Source: Rathayibacter sp. Leaf185 (GTDB lineage: Bacteria; Actinomycetota; Actinomycetes; Actinomycetales; Microbacteriaceae). From it: 64,000 nt of DNA. The notes under the pieces are model-generated. The model did no database searches and was not told the origin of the DNA. It saw nothing but the letters and a program-made list of their open reading frames with translations. The translations under genes and the position numbers were made by a program. This document shows positions 39,198 through 46,629 of this stretch, one piece after another. How positions within the stretch are numbered: the first letter of the stretch is position 1; each line of letters starts with the position of its first letter. Where the stretch lies: positions 186,001-250,000 of the forward strand of contig NZ_LMPP01000004.1 in the NCBI RefSeq assembly GCF_001423885.1, in the 5' to 3' direction.

Positions 39198-39794
39198 CTA
39201 TTTGACCCAGCGCCAAGGTGTGTATTTTTGGCTCTTGTACCATGCGCGGAAGCGGCTGAGTGCCTTCGTATCAACAGGAACGATTGTCCCGTCGTGCACT
39301 ATTGAATCGTATTCGACAGCGGTTGCTTCGACAAACGCACTACCGTCCGATTTCTTGTGCCATACCTTGCCATTGATGTCCACAAAACGGATAGCCGCAC
39401 GGGTGTATTTGTTACCCACGTCTTCGAAGATCACTTCATTTGTCGTGTTGGGGTCAATCATCGGAGTCGTGAGGGGCATCGCCGAATGGGATATGAGCTC
39501 GGTACGCAATTCACCCTTTTCAGTGCGAAGCGCCAATGTAGGCAATAGAATTGGTGTGATCGGCCCGTTCACCCACGTGACGATCGCATTAGTGGTGGTG
39601 TCATCTTGCGGGTGGAACACCATCGTCAGGTTGAATGAGTCGGGAGCGATACGAGCCTTGGCCCGGACGTCACCTCGCCACACTCGGTACGCCACGACGA
39701 CCGCCAGGATTGTGCCGATGCCAGAGAGCCAGTCAGCGAACTCGCCTGGCTGGAGGCCGAACACGTTCTTGACGAAGTCCCAGAATCCATCCAC
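39198..39794 (-). CDS. Membrane-anchored protein of unknown function (198 aa)
   Basis: The frame is intact between decayed neighbours. The start is the GTG at 39794. One membrane segment is present, ADWLSGIGTILAVVVAYRVW (residues ~20-40), then a basic stop-transfer stretch and a ~150-residue soluble domain, probably mostly beta, ending YTPWRWVK. No family recognised. Proteins with an N-terminal single TM of this form occur in actinobacterial prophages and islands. TAGGCT 6 bases upstream may be a -10, but it overlaps the stop of the preceding remnant. Confidence 0.65.
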   Translation of the reverse strand: MDGFWDFVKNVFGLQPGEFADWLSGIGTILAVVVAYRVWRGDVRAKARIAPDSFNLTMVFHPQDDTTTNAIVTWVNGPITPILLPTLALRTEKGELRTELISHSAMPLTTPMIDPNTTNEVIFEDVGNKYTRAAIRFVDINGKVWHKKSDGSAFVEATAVEYDSIVHDGTIVPVDTKALSRFRAWYKSQKYTPWRWVK

Positions 39795-39800
39795 GCACGG

Positions 39801-39806
39801 AGCCTA
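39801..39806 (-). promoter_or_regulatory. Possible -10, leaderless spacing (198-aa membrane gene)
   Basis: TAGGCT, 6 bases, GTG. The TAG of this hexamer is also the stop of the upstream decayed zinc-ribbon frame, so the match may be coincidental. Confidence 0.35.
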
Positions 39807-40040
39807 GCGTTGCGCCTCCACTACGTAGTCCACGAGCACCTTCGCCTTGCAACTTGTGCAGCCCAGCACGACGAACCAGGCCGTTGCTCTAGACCGGTCG
39901 TTCCCTGCCGTCACGTCTGCTTGAACCGCTGCCACGTGTGCTCGCACGTCGTCGGCTTATGGCGTGCGAAGCGGCGTGCCTCAGCGGCCTCCCGGATACG
40001 ACCGTGCAGAGCGGATCGAAGCGTGTCTATGGGTGGTCAT
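39804..40040 (-). pseudogene. Decayed small zinc-ribbon gene
   Basis: ATG at 40040 after GGGGGAGAGG gives TTHRHASIRSA. A shifted frame continues GRIREAAEARRFARHKPTTCEHTW-type sequence (PTTCEHTWQRFKQT). A third frame gives WFVVLGCTSCKAKVLVDYVV ending at TAG 39804-39806. CEH plus CTSC would form a zinc site. Two frameshifts are needed to join the parts. Confidence 0.45.
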
Positions 40041-40605
40041 GCCTCTCCCCCGTGCTTTAGGATAGGCGCCGATGTTGTAGGCGGACCAGGCGGACCAACC
40101 GCCGCCCTGGTAGGTCGTCCACGCTGCTCGGGCGTTCGCCTCGAGCTGCAAGCGCTCCTCGTCGCCGATCAGTCCGATCCGCAGGTGAATCCTGTTGGCT
40201 GCATCAGCCCGGCGTCGTTTCTGCCGTTCGTGTCCGCCTCGTTGACGGCGTCAGCTCTACAACCGCTCTCGGCCCGCATCACGGCGAGTGCCGTGTCGAC
40301 GTCCCCGGCGTACTGCTCTAGGAGCGGTCCGTACTGCTCACACCCGCTTGGTGCTGGCGATGGTGCTGCGGGCTGCGCAGGAGCGCTCTGTGCCTCGACT
40401 GGCTGCTCAGGTGGACTTGGTGCCGCTTTCGGTTCTTTGACGCTAGCTACGGCGACTAGCGGGCTTCTTTTGACGCTGCTGCTACCGCTCGTTCGATCTG
40501 GCTCACGTTGAGGGACCGCAGTGTCCAGCCGGTGATGATGCCAGCGAGGCTGAACGCCATGATGGCGACGATGAACCATGGCAGGATTGGTGAGGCGATG
40601 GTGCG
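40038..40605 (-). pseudogene. Frameshifted membrane-anchored transglycosylase (SLT-type) gene
   Basis: Three frames join into one protein: a TM segment (ILPWFIVAIMAFSLAGIIT), a Pro/Ala linker leading to DTALAVMRAESGCRADAVNE with the catalytic Glu of RAES, and a C-terminal part with EANARAAWTTYQGGGWSAWSAY. The order matches small SLT-domain proteins of phages and mobile elements in actinobacteria. The two frame changes are near 40,470 and 40,190. It is probably a lysis or cell-wall gene that has lost function. Confidence 0.6.
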
Positions 40606-40688
40606 CTTGAATCAGTTGGGTTGATTTGATGGTACAAATCTGTCGTCGTGTGTAGTACTCCTATTCCGTTTTCCTTAGTTAGGTGTGC

Positions 40689-40757
40689 TTACTTGACTTC
40701 TGCGAACGTGGTCTTGCTCGGCGTTCGGCAGTCCGTGATTGCTATTAGGTCAGTCAT
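40689..40757 (-). CDS. Possible 22-aa peptide at the head of the phage-like block
   Basis: ATG 40757 after AAGGAAAC, stop TAA at 40689. It lies downstream of a clear minus-strand promoter and before the transglycosylase remnant. It may be a leader peptide. Confidence 0.3.
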   Translation of the reverse strand: MTDLIAITDCRTPSKTTFAEVK

Positions 40758-40805
40758 GTTTGTGTTTCCTTGTTTGTTTGACTTCCTTTGGTTAGGCATG
40801 AACAC

Positions 40806-40834
40806 TATGTATAGTCGATACTATTCTTCGTCAA
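40806..40834 (-). promoter_or_regulatory. Promoter for the minus-strand phage-like block
   Basis: TTGACG as -35 at 40829-40834 and TACATA (17-base spacer) or TATACA (15-base spacer) as -10. It is the most AT-rich point of the window and faces away from the 322-aa gene. Confidence 0.5.
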
Positions 40835-40837
40835 TGG

Positions 40838-40843
40838 TACGCT
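40838..40843 (+). promoter_or_regulatory. -10 element, leaderless spacing (322-aa gene)
   Basis: TACGCT, 6 bases, ATG. It lies back to back with the minus-strand promoter, within 5 bases of its -35. Confidence 0.55.
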
Positions 40844-40849
40844 GTCGCC

Positions 40850-41818
40850 ATGGCAATAACCTATTCGGTCAAGACGTGGTTCAGAGTCCCGTCGGATAAG
40901 ACCATCGGCTTCACCTCAGACGTCGACATCGAGGTGGCGGGAAAGCCTTACGAGGTCAAGATCGATGGACACCGAGTTTGGACCAGTTTCCCCGACTTCG
41001 ACAAGGAACGAGACACGCAGGGACTATTAAACCCGGAGACAGGCGACCTCTTCGCCGTTGCCGCATTCAGAGTCTTTGCCACGTCATTCCTTGTAGTACC
41101 AGATGATGCCACGCCTAGTCAGATCCAGAAGGAGGTCGGCGAGGCCAGTGAGAGAAATCACACGGCCGCAGTGCGGCTAGTGGACGCTCTGCGCATTGCC
41201 AGTCCAAACACAGGCTTGGTTGGGACACGACTAGAAAGCATCCACGCCACGTACAACAGGGTTCCGGGCGGGGAAGCTGTTGAAATGACAATCCGCACTC
41301 CGAACCGAGGTGTCATTGTTGGCTACCCCTCGCTTCCCTTGTCGCTTGCGGATCGGGTGATGGCGCAGGGACCCGACATCGTGAGCGTTCTAATGGCACA
41401 GGCGACATTCAATATTCGGCACTCTGTCGACCCGAATCCTCAACTCGCCGTGCTTCTGGCCGCCATTGCGTGCGAAGTGCATGCCACGCAGCTCATCGAG
41501 GCCACGGTAGATACTGCTGACGCTGACACCGTACGAAATTTTTATAAAGTTGCCAACCGAGCTCGGGAGCCGAAGGAGAAGTACGGAAAGCTCGCCAAAG
41601 CCCTTTGGTCGAAATCATTAGAGGCCGAGCACCCTGCCCTCTGGAAGCACTTGGTCGAACTCTTCGCAGTCAGGCACCGCATCGCTCACAGCGGTGCTCT
41701 CGTAGAGTTGGAAGCTGGAGAGCCGTTGGTATACCAGGCAAGGCTCGCCATCCACTGGCTGACCCTGATATCCGAGGGAAAGGACTCTAAGACGCTTCCG
41801 ATGTTCCCGATCGTCTGA
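40850..41818 (+). CDS. Unknown protein with an HEPN-like R-x4-H motif (322 aa)
   Basis: I do not recognise the full-length family. The N-terminal ~180 residues look beta-rich (VKTWFRVPSDKTIGFTSDVD, TRLESIHATYNR). The C-terminal ~120 are helical, with a segment LLAAIACEVHATQLIEA and FAVRHRIAHSG (R275, H280). The R-x4-H with following small residues resembles ApeA-like HEPN domains, which include RNases of defence systems. This is a motif-level match only. The gene is intact, stands alone with its own promoter, is less GC-rich than the core, and converges on the SOS-controlled gene with 8 bases between. Confidence 0.55.
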   Translation: MAITYSVKTWFRVPSDKTIGFTSDVDIEVAGKPYEVKIDGHRVWTSFPDFDKERDTQGLLNPETGDLFAVAAFRVFATSFLVVPDDATPSQIQKEVGEASERNHTAAVRLVDALRIASPNTGLVGTRLESIHATYNRVPGGEAVEMTIRTPNRGVIVGYPSLPLSLADRVMAQGPDIVSVLMAQATFNIRHSVDPNPQLAVLLAAIACEVHATQLIEATVDTADADTVRNFYKVANRAREPKEKYGKLAKALWSKSLEAEHPALWKHLVELFAVRHRIAHSGALVELEAGEPLVYQARLAIHWLTLISEGKDSKTLPMFPIV

Positions 41819-41826
41819 CGGACCCC

Positions 41827-42129
41827 TCAGATCCTCCGCACAGCGTTGGCCCACACCCAGGCGTCGAGCTTCGTCCCGTCCGACGTGCTCCACTCGACGT
41901 GGACCCCTCGGTCGTTCCACTCCACGGCGTACGCCTCGACGACGACGCGCTGCTCATGGAAGCGCACCCACGCCTCGACCTTGACAGCTGCACCACGGCA
42001 GACGGGGCTGCGGGCGATGTCGAGCTCCTCGGGCGTCAGGCTCACGGGCGCCGGCCTGACGGCAGCTTCGGCGACACGTTGCGCCATCTGCCGGTCGATG
42101 CTGTCTGCGTAGCGTCGGTTGGTTCCCAT
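41827..42129 (-). CDS. Small conserved actinobacterial protein under a LexA box (100 aa)
   Basis: From ATG 42129: TNRRYADSIDRQMAQRVAE, a middle stretch VSLTPEELDIARSPV, then a beta-rich C-terminus ending DAWVWANAVRRI. Proteins of this form recur in Microbacteriaceae genomes and plasmids without known function. A CGAAC-N4-GTTCG palindrome lies 16 bases upstream of the ATG, so SOS control is likely. The same frame is open upstream into the truncated comM, so a 336-aa fusion could also be made from the yraN-comM transcript. Confidence 0.65.
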   Translation of the reverse strand: MGTNRRYADSIDRQMAQRVAEAAVRPAPVSLTPEELDIARSPVCRGAAVKVEAWVRFHEQRVVVEAYAVEWNDRGVHVEWSTSDGTKLDAWVWANAVRRI

Positions 42130-42144
42130 GACGTCCCACTGTAG

Positions 42145-42160
42145 CCGAACGTATGTTCGA
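42145..42160. promoter_or_regulatory. LexA (SOS) box
   Basis: CGAAC-GTAT-GTTCG matches the actinobacterial/Gram-positive SOS core CGAAC-N4-GTTCG exactly. It precedes a TACAGT hexamer and the ATG of the 100-aa gene on the minus strand. It abuts the point where comM homology ends. Confidence 0.8.
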
Positions 42161-42165
42161 ACACA

Positions 42166-42837
42166 GGACGGCAGCAGGAACACGTGGCGACCACCCGCCG
42201 CCGCGACGATCATCGCCTCCGCCACCTCCTCGCTGCCGATCACGTCCGCGAAGTCGAGGCGCGCCTCAGGATCGATCGGCGCCGCGGGCGCCGTCGTCTC
42301 TTTCGGCAGAACCGGAAGCTCCCACTTGGTGCCGTGCCAGACCGCGGCAGCCGCGAGGGAGGACACCGCGATGACCTCGACCCCGTCGACGAGCTCGGCC
42401 TCGAGCCGGTCGGCGGAGGGGACCATCACCCGCCGCCGGCCCTCGCGTGCTGCCGCGAGCACCGCCGGCAGCACTCCTGCCACCGACCGCAGCCGGCCGT
42501 CCAATCCCAGCTCGCCGACATGCACGACCGACGCCACCGACTCCGCATTCACCTCCCCCAGCGCCGCCAGCGCCGCGAGCCCGATCGTGAGATCGAACGC
42601 CGACCCGTGCTTGGGCATCGCCGCCGGCGACAGGTTCACCGTGATCTTGTACTCCGAGATCACCGAGCCCGAGTTGATCGCCGCCGATCGCACCCGCTCC
42701 TTCGCCTGCGACAGCGCCGCATCCGGCAACCCGATGATCATCACGCCCGGCGTCCCGTCGGCCGAGTGCGCCTCGACTCCGACGACCGCGCCCGTGAAGC
42801 CCACGAGGCCCACCGACGACGTCCTCCCGATACCCAT
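42166..42837 (-). pseudogene. comM: ComM/YifB Mg-chelatase-like ATPase, N-terminal fragment truncated by the island
   Basis: Starts at ATG 42837 (or GTG 42840, overlapping the yraN stop). It contains the full N-terminal lon-protease-like domain (GVMIIGLPDAALSQAKERVR, KITVNLSPA, GSAFDLTIGLAAL) up to DFADVIGSEEVAEA and GGRHVFLL. The Walker A sequence that should follow directly (GPPGAGKT type) is missing. Island sequence continues in frame instead. ComM helps branch migration of incoming DNA during transformation. Without its AAA+ domain this fragment cannot work. Confidence 0.88.
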
Positions 42838-43190
42838 CACGCCACCGCCCGCAGATGACGCACCTGCGTAGGCACACCCTCCGGCGCGATGATCCCCACC
42901 GCATCGATCCGCAGACGCCGCGACCGCTCGTGATGCTCGTGCGCCCACGCATACGCCAGACGCCGCAACCGCTGCGCTTTCGCCCGCGCGATCGCCTCGA
43001 CCGGCAACCCGAACCGCGTCGACGAACGGGTCTTCACCTCGACCACCACCAGCGCCGCGCCCTCACGCGCCACGATGTCCAGCTCGCCCTCCCGCACCCG
43101 CCAATTGCGATCCAGGATCTCGAAACCGTGCGCCTTCAGATGCGCCGCAGCGATCTCCTCGTCACGCCGCCCCAACTCGTCCTTATCCAT
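42837..43190 (-). CDS. yraN: YraN family (UPF0102) nuclease-fold protein
   Basis: A 117-aa protein with a PD-(D/E)xK-like core: GELDIVAREG (D38) and VVEVKTRSS (E51, K53). The ATG at 43190 follows GGGAGG by 5 bases. It overlaps the comM start, as is usual next to comM. Function is not established; the fold suggests DNA or RNA cleavage or binding. Confidence 0.9.
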   Translation of the reverse strand: MDKDELGRRDEEIAAAHLKAHGFEILDRNWRVREGELDIVAREGAALVVVEVKTRSSTRFGLPVEAIARAKAQRLRRLAYAWAHEHHERSRRLRIDAVGIIAPEGVPTQVRHLRAVA

Positions 43191-43355
43191 CAGAACCTCC
43201 CGCGTGAAGAGTTGCGGAGGGGGCGGGTGGGCGTGAGGAGCGGCAGCGGGTCTCGGGAGAGAACGAGCGAGGTGCGACTGTGGAGGAGGCCCGAGAGGAC
43301 GCGCGCGGTACGCGTGTAGACGAGGAGAAGCAGACACCGCACGGCCCGAGGGGGT

Positions 43356-43399
43356 GGGATCTCTATACGCCGCCGGAGGCGGCTACTCGATCAGCAGGG
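43356..43399. repeat. Intergenic hairpin repeat of Microbacteriaceae type
   Basis: GGGATCTCTATACGCCGCC leads to a hairpin at 43369-43383 and then GGCTACTCGATCAGCAGGG. From memory, similar TCGATACGCC...GGCTACTCGATCAGC elements are scattered in genomes of this family. It occupies the ~300-base gap between yraN and DUF2469, which otherwise shows nothing coding. Confidence 0.5.
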
Positions 43400-43487
43400 C
43401 AGGGATGCCCCTGCGTTCGAGCGCACAGGCGTCGCCAGTGCAGCTGACGGCCAAGCCGACAACAGAGGAACGAGCGAGCAAGTAGCC

Positions 43488-43811
43488 CTACTCGTCGAGC
43501 GCGAGCTCCTTGGGCAGCTCGAACTCCTTGCGGGAGAGCTCCTCGACGTTGACGTCCTTGAAGGTCAGCACGCGGACGGACTTCACGAAGCGGTCGGAGC
43601 GGTAGACGTCCCAGACCCACACGTCGCGCATGGTCAGCTCGAAGTAGAAGTCGTGCTCGGTGTCGCGGCGGACCAGCTCGACCTCGTTCGCCAGGTAGAA
43701 GCGGCGCTCGGTCTCGACGACGTACGAGAACTGCGACACGACGTCGCGGTACTCCCGGTACAGTGCCAGCTCGACCTCGCGGTCGTAGTCCTCGAATTCG
43801 TCTTCATCCAT
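43488..43811 (-). CDS. DUF2469 family protein
   Basis: A 107-aa acidic cytoplasmic protein, EDEFEDYDREVELALYREYR at the start and FKDVNVEEL near the end. It is highly conserved across actinobacteria, nearly always beside rnhB, with no known function. TAGACT lies 9 bases before the ATG, giving at most a very short leader. Confidence 0.92.
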   Translation of the reverse strand: MDEDEFEDYDREVELALYREYRDVVSQFSYVVETERRFYLANEVELVRRDTEHDFYFELTMRDVWVWDVYRSDRFVKSVRVLTFKDVNVEELSRKEFELPKELALDE

Positions 43812-43823
43812 CGTCCGTCGAGT

Positions 43824-44513
43824 CTACGCCGGTGCGGAGGCGGCCTCGGCCTCCACGGCCGAGCGCGACTTGGACAGCCAGGTGACACGGTGCAGCGGCG
43901 ACGGGCCGACGCGGTCGAGGCCGGCCCAGTGCGCGGCGCTGCCGTAGCCCTTGTTGCTGTCCCAGGCGTAGTCGGCGAAGTCGTCGTGGTGACGCACCAT
44001 CTGGCCGTCGCGGCCGACCTTCGCGAGCACGGAGGCGGCCGACACCGACGCGCAGTCGCGGTCGGCCTTGATGCGGGTCACGATGGTGAGCTCCGACGCC
44101 CAGGGGCCGAGGGCGGGGCTCAGCCAGTCGTGCTTGCCGTCGAGCAGCACCACGGCGGTCGAGAGGTCGACGCCCTGGTCGACGAGGCGCTCGATGCCGC
44201 GCGAGGCGGCGCGCGCCAGGCCGGCGATGATGCCCGTCTCGTCGATCTCGTCGGCGGAGGACTCGCCGATCGCCCAGCCCGACACCCACTTCACGACGCC
44301 CGGCAGCAGGGCCTCGCGGCGGGCGGGCGCCAGGAGCTTGGAGTCGCGCAGCCCCTCGGGGAAGCGGCCGCAGCGGGAGCCGATCGAGACGACTCCGACC
44401 GACACCGGACCGGCGATCGCGCCACGGCCGACCTCGTCGCAGCCGATGACGCTCTCGTAGCCCTGGCGGAACAGCCGGCGCTCGAGGGTGAGGGTGGGGT
44501 CGGCGACGACCAC
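43824..44513 (-). CDS. rnhB: Ribonuclease HII
   Basis: Removes RNA from RNA-DNA hybrids and single ribonucleotides from DNA. The 229-aa protein has CDEVGRGAIAGP (D26, E27), RDSKLL and the later acidic pair in LLDGKHDWL and IKADRDCASVSAAS. The start is the GTG at 44513, directly next to the lepB stop. It forms an operon with lepB and DUF2469. Confidence 0.95.
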   Translation of the reverse strand: MVVADPTLTLERRLFRQGYESVIGCDEVGRGAIAGPVSVGVVSIGSRCGRFPEGLRDSKLLAPARREALLPGVVKWVSGWAIGESSADEIDETGIIAGLARAASRGIERLVDQGVDLSTAVVLLDGKHDWLSPALGPWASELTIVTRIKADRDCASVSAASVLAKVGRDGQMVRHHDDFADYAWDSNKGYGSAAHWAGLDRVGPSPLHRVTWLSKSRSAVEAEAASAPA

Positions 44514-45329
44514 CTAGCCCTCGCTGCTCTCGGTCTCGTCGGAGCTCTCCTCCGAGGCCTCGTTCTCGACGCCCTGGAACACCGAGGGGTAGTCGTCGAG
44601 CCAGGCCCACTGCTCGATCGGCCAGGTCACCAGGATCGCGCGGCCGACGACGTTGTCGATCGGCACGAAGCCGCCACCGGGCTTGTCGGTGTTGTAGCGC
44701 GAATCGGCCGAGTTGTAGCGGTTGTCGCCCATCACCCAGAGCGAGCCCTCGGGGACGACGACGTCGAACGGCGTCGCCGAGACGGCCTGCACGCCGTCGG
44801 GCAGCTTCACGTAGGGCTCGTCGATCGGGTTGCCGTTGATCTCGATCTGGCCGAGCGGGGTGCAGCACGTGACGTGGTCGCCGGGCAGGCCGATGACGCG
44901 CTTGATCAGGTGGTCGTTGCTGTCGGGCGCGGTGAGGCCGACGATCGCGAGGGCGGAGTCGACGGCGGCCTGGAACGCCGGCACCTGCGGCTCGGTGGTC
45001 GGCGACAGCCAGCCGCCCGGATCGCGGAAGACGACGACGTCTCCGCGCGAGATCGGCACGAGCGAGGGCACGAGCTCGTTGACCAGGATGCGGTCGTTCT
45101 CGATCAGCGTCTGCTCCATCGAGGAGGACGGGATGTAGAAGGACCGGATCAGGAACGTCTTCACGAGGAAGGACACCAGCACCGCGACGACGAAGATGAT
45201 CAGGACATCGCGGAGGAAGAGCAGGACGCCTCGGCGGCGGCGCGGGCGGCGCGACTCCCCCGGCTCTGCCGAGTGGCGGGAGTGCTCACCTTCACCGGGA
45301 AGGCGGACCGGGGTCGTGCTGTCTGTCAT
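44514..45329 (-). CDS. lepB: Signal peptidase I
   Basis: Cleaves Sec signal peptides at the outer face of the membrane. With ATG 45329 the protein has 271 aa; a start at 45392 would add 21. The N-terminus is basic, then one TM segment (FLRDVLIIFVVAVLVSFLV). The catalytic serine is S70 in IPSSSMEQTL and the general base K143 in LIKRVIGLPGD. Box E is GDNRYNSADSR. The tail is acidic and Ser-rich. The start choice is uncertain because neither candidate has a good ribosome site. Confidence 0.93.
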   Translation of the reverse strand: MTDSTTPVRLPGEGEHSRHSAEPGESRRPRRRRGVLLFLRDVLIIFVVAVLVSFLVKTFLIRSFYIPSSSMEQTLIENDRILVNELVPSLVPISRGDVVVFRDPGGWLSPTTEPQVPAFQAAVDSALAIVGLTAPDSNDHLIKRVIGLPGDHVTCCTPLGQIEINGNPIDEPYVKLPDGVQAVSATPFDVVVPEGSLWVMGDNRYNSADSRYNTDKPGGGFVPIDNVVGRAILVTWPIEQWAWLDDYPSVFQGVENEASEESSDETESSEG

Positions 45330-45525
45330 CGCTGGCGTGGCCCCTACTGCGCTGGTGTGCACCGTGCTGGTGCGGCTCGTGCTGTCGTGCATCGGTCGTG
45401 CTCTCGAGCTGGGCGCACGGTGCTGATCGGCACCGTGCGTCGTCGTCACGGTGCGTCCCGGCGAGCGGCCGGTCCTCGTGCGTCGCGGGGCCGAGATCCC
45501 GGACGGGAACGGCCCCTGGAAAGCA

Positions 45526-45563
45526 CCGAACCCCGGTCCCATTGTAGAGGGACCGGGGTTCGG
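45526..45563 (-). terminator. Terminator of rplS
   Basis: A perfect 15-bp stem (CCGAACCCCGGTCCC) with an 8-base loop lies just after the rplS stop on the minus strand. It separates rplS from lepB. Confidence 0.85.
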
Positions 45564-45584
45564 GACGTTCTGTGCGAGGACCGC

Positions 45585-45929
45585 CTAGGAGCGCTTCTCC
45601 TTGATCTTCGCCTTCTTGCCGCGGAGGTTGCGGAGGTAGTACAGCTTCGCGCGACGCACGTCACCGCGGGTGACGACCTCGATGTGGTCGATCACCGGGG
45701 AGTGCACCGGGAAGGTGCGCTCGACGCCCACCTGGAAGCTGACCTTGCGGACCGTGAAGCTCTCGCGGACGCCCTCGTTGGAGCGTCCGATGACGACGCC
45801 CTGGAAGACCTGGATGCGCGAGCGCGAGCCCTCGACGATGTTGACGTGGACCTTGACGGTGTCGCCCGCACGGAAGTCGGGGATGTCGGTCCGGAGTGAC
45901 GCCGCATCGACGGAATCGAGGATGTGCAT
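45585..45929 (-). CDS. rplS: 50S ribosomal protein L19
   Basis: A 114-aa protein from ATG 45929, normal for L19. [26 protein letters not shown], the VRK box and the C-terminal signature [17 protein letters not shown] are present. It is transcribed alone between a good promoter and a strong terminator. Confidence 0.97.
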   Translation of the reverse strand: MHILDSVDAASLRTDIPDFRAGDTVKVHVNIVEGSRSRIQVFQGVVIGRSNEGVRESFTVRKVSFQVGVERTFPVHSPVIDHIEVVTRGDVRRAKLYYLRNLRGKKAKIKEKRS

Positions 45930-46048
45930 GATGTATCGCTCTCCGTGCCCGCCACAGGTCGAACACCGTTTCGTTGAAGGAAGGTAGGTGTGCGCCTCGC
46001 GTCGTCGCGGCTCCCCTGTGGCAGAGCCTGCGCCAGGCACAAGCGCTT

Positions 46049-46078
46049 ATTCTGTCACGCCGCGCCAGGCCGCGTCAA
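46049..46078 (-). promoter_or_regulatory. Promoter of rplS
   Basis: TTGACG (-35, 46073-46078) and CAGAAT (-10, 46049-46054) with an 18-base spacer. The leader is about 115 bases. Confidence 0.6.
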
Positions 46079-46088
46079 AGCACGACCG

Positions 46089-46571
46089 TCAGACGACGAT
46101 GGTCTGGCCGTCTTGGGGGCGCTCCGGGTCGTAGCGGTCGCCGACGATCGGATGCTGCGCACCGGTCTGCGTCGAGGTCGCCTCCGCGAAGGCCAGCAGG
46201 GTCGCACGGGCATCGGTGACGAAGCGCCAGGTCGAGTGCCAGAAGGCGACGAGCCCGAGGAGGATCGAGAGCAGGCCGATCGCCCAGGCTCCCGGAGGGA
46301 AGAACCCGAAGGCGAAGAGGGAGGCGTGCCAGGCTCCGAGCGCCGCGACGTCGCCCCAGGCCGGGGTCCGAGTCGGCCGCACAGTCACCCGGAATGACAC
46401 GATGCCGGCCACGACTGTGAGGCAGACCGCCAGAATGGGGAGGGCGATGACGAGACCGAGGACGGTCCACCCGCTCGATCCCCCGAAGAGTCCGTACCCG
46501 AGGAGGATCCACAGGGGCAGGACGATCGCGGCCGGATACTGCCAGGAACCGAAAGCCCGTCGCGTGCGCAT
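46089..46571 (-). CDS. Small membrane protein of unknown function
   Basis: 160 aa from ATG 46571. Four hydrophobic segments: YPAAIVLPLWILLGYGLFGG, VLGLVIALPILAVCLTVVAG, AALGAWHASLFAFGFF and WAIGLLSILLGLVAFW, then a polar tail. No family recognised. It is divergent from map; TATACG 8 bases upstream may be its -10. Confidence 0.7.
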   Translation of the reverse strand: MRTRRAFGSWQYPAAIVLPLWILLGYGLFGGSSGWTVLGLVIALPILAVCLTVVAGIVSFRVTVRPTRTPAWGDVAALGAWHASLFAFGFFPPGAWAIGLLSILLGLVAFWHSTWRFVTDARATLLAFAEATSTQTGAQHPIVGDRYDPERPQDGQTIVV

Positions 46572-46629
46572 GCACCGACCGTATACACGACCGCTGAACA
46601 ACGCCTCAGCGACTCCCGAGAGGATCAGG

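Noticed and set aside
39810-40511. Plus-strand 233-codon frame in the island
   Set aside because: Cys/Ser/Arg-rich with no family features; it is antisense to the transglycosylase and zinc-ribbon remnants, which do show protein-like sequence.
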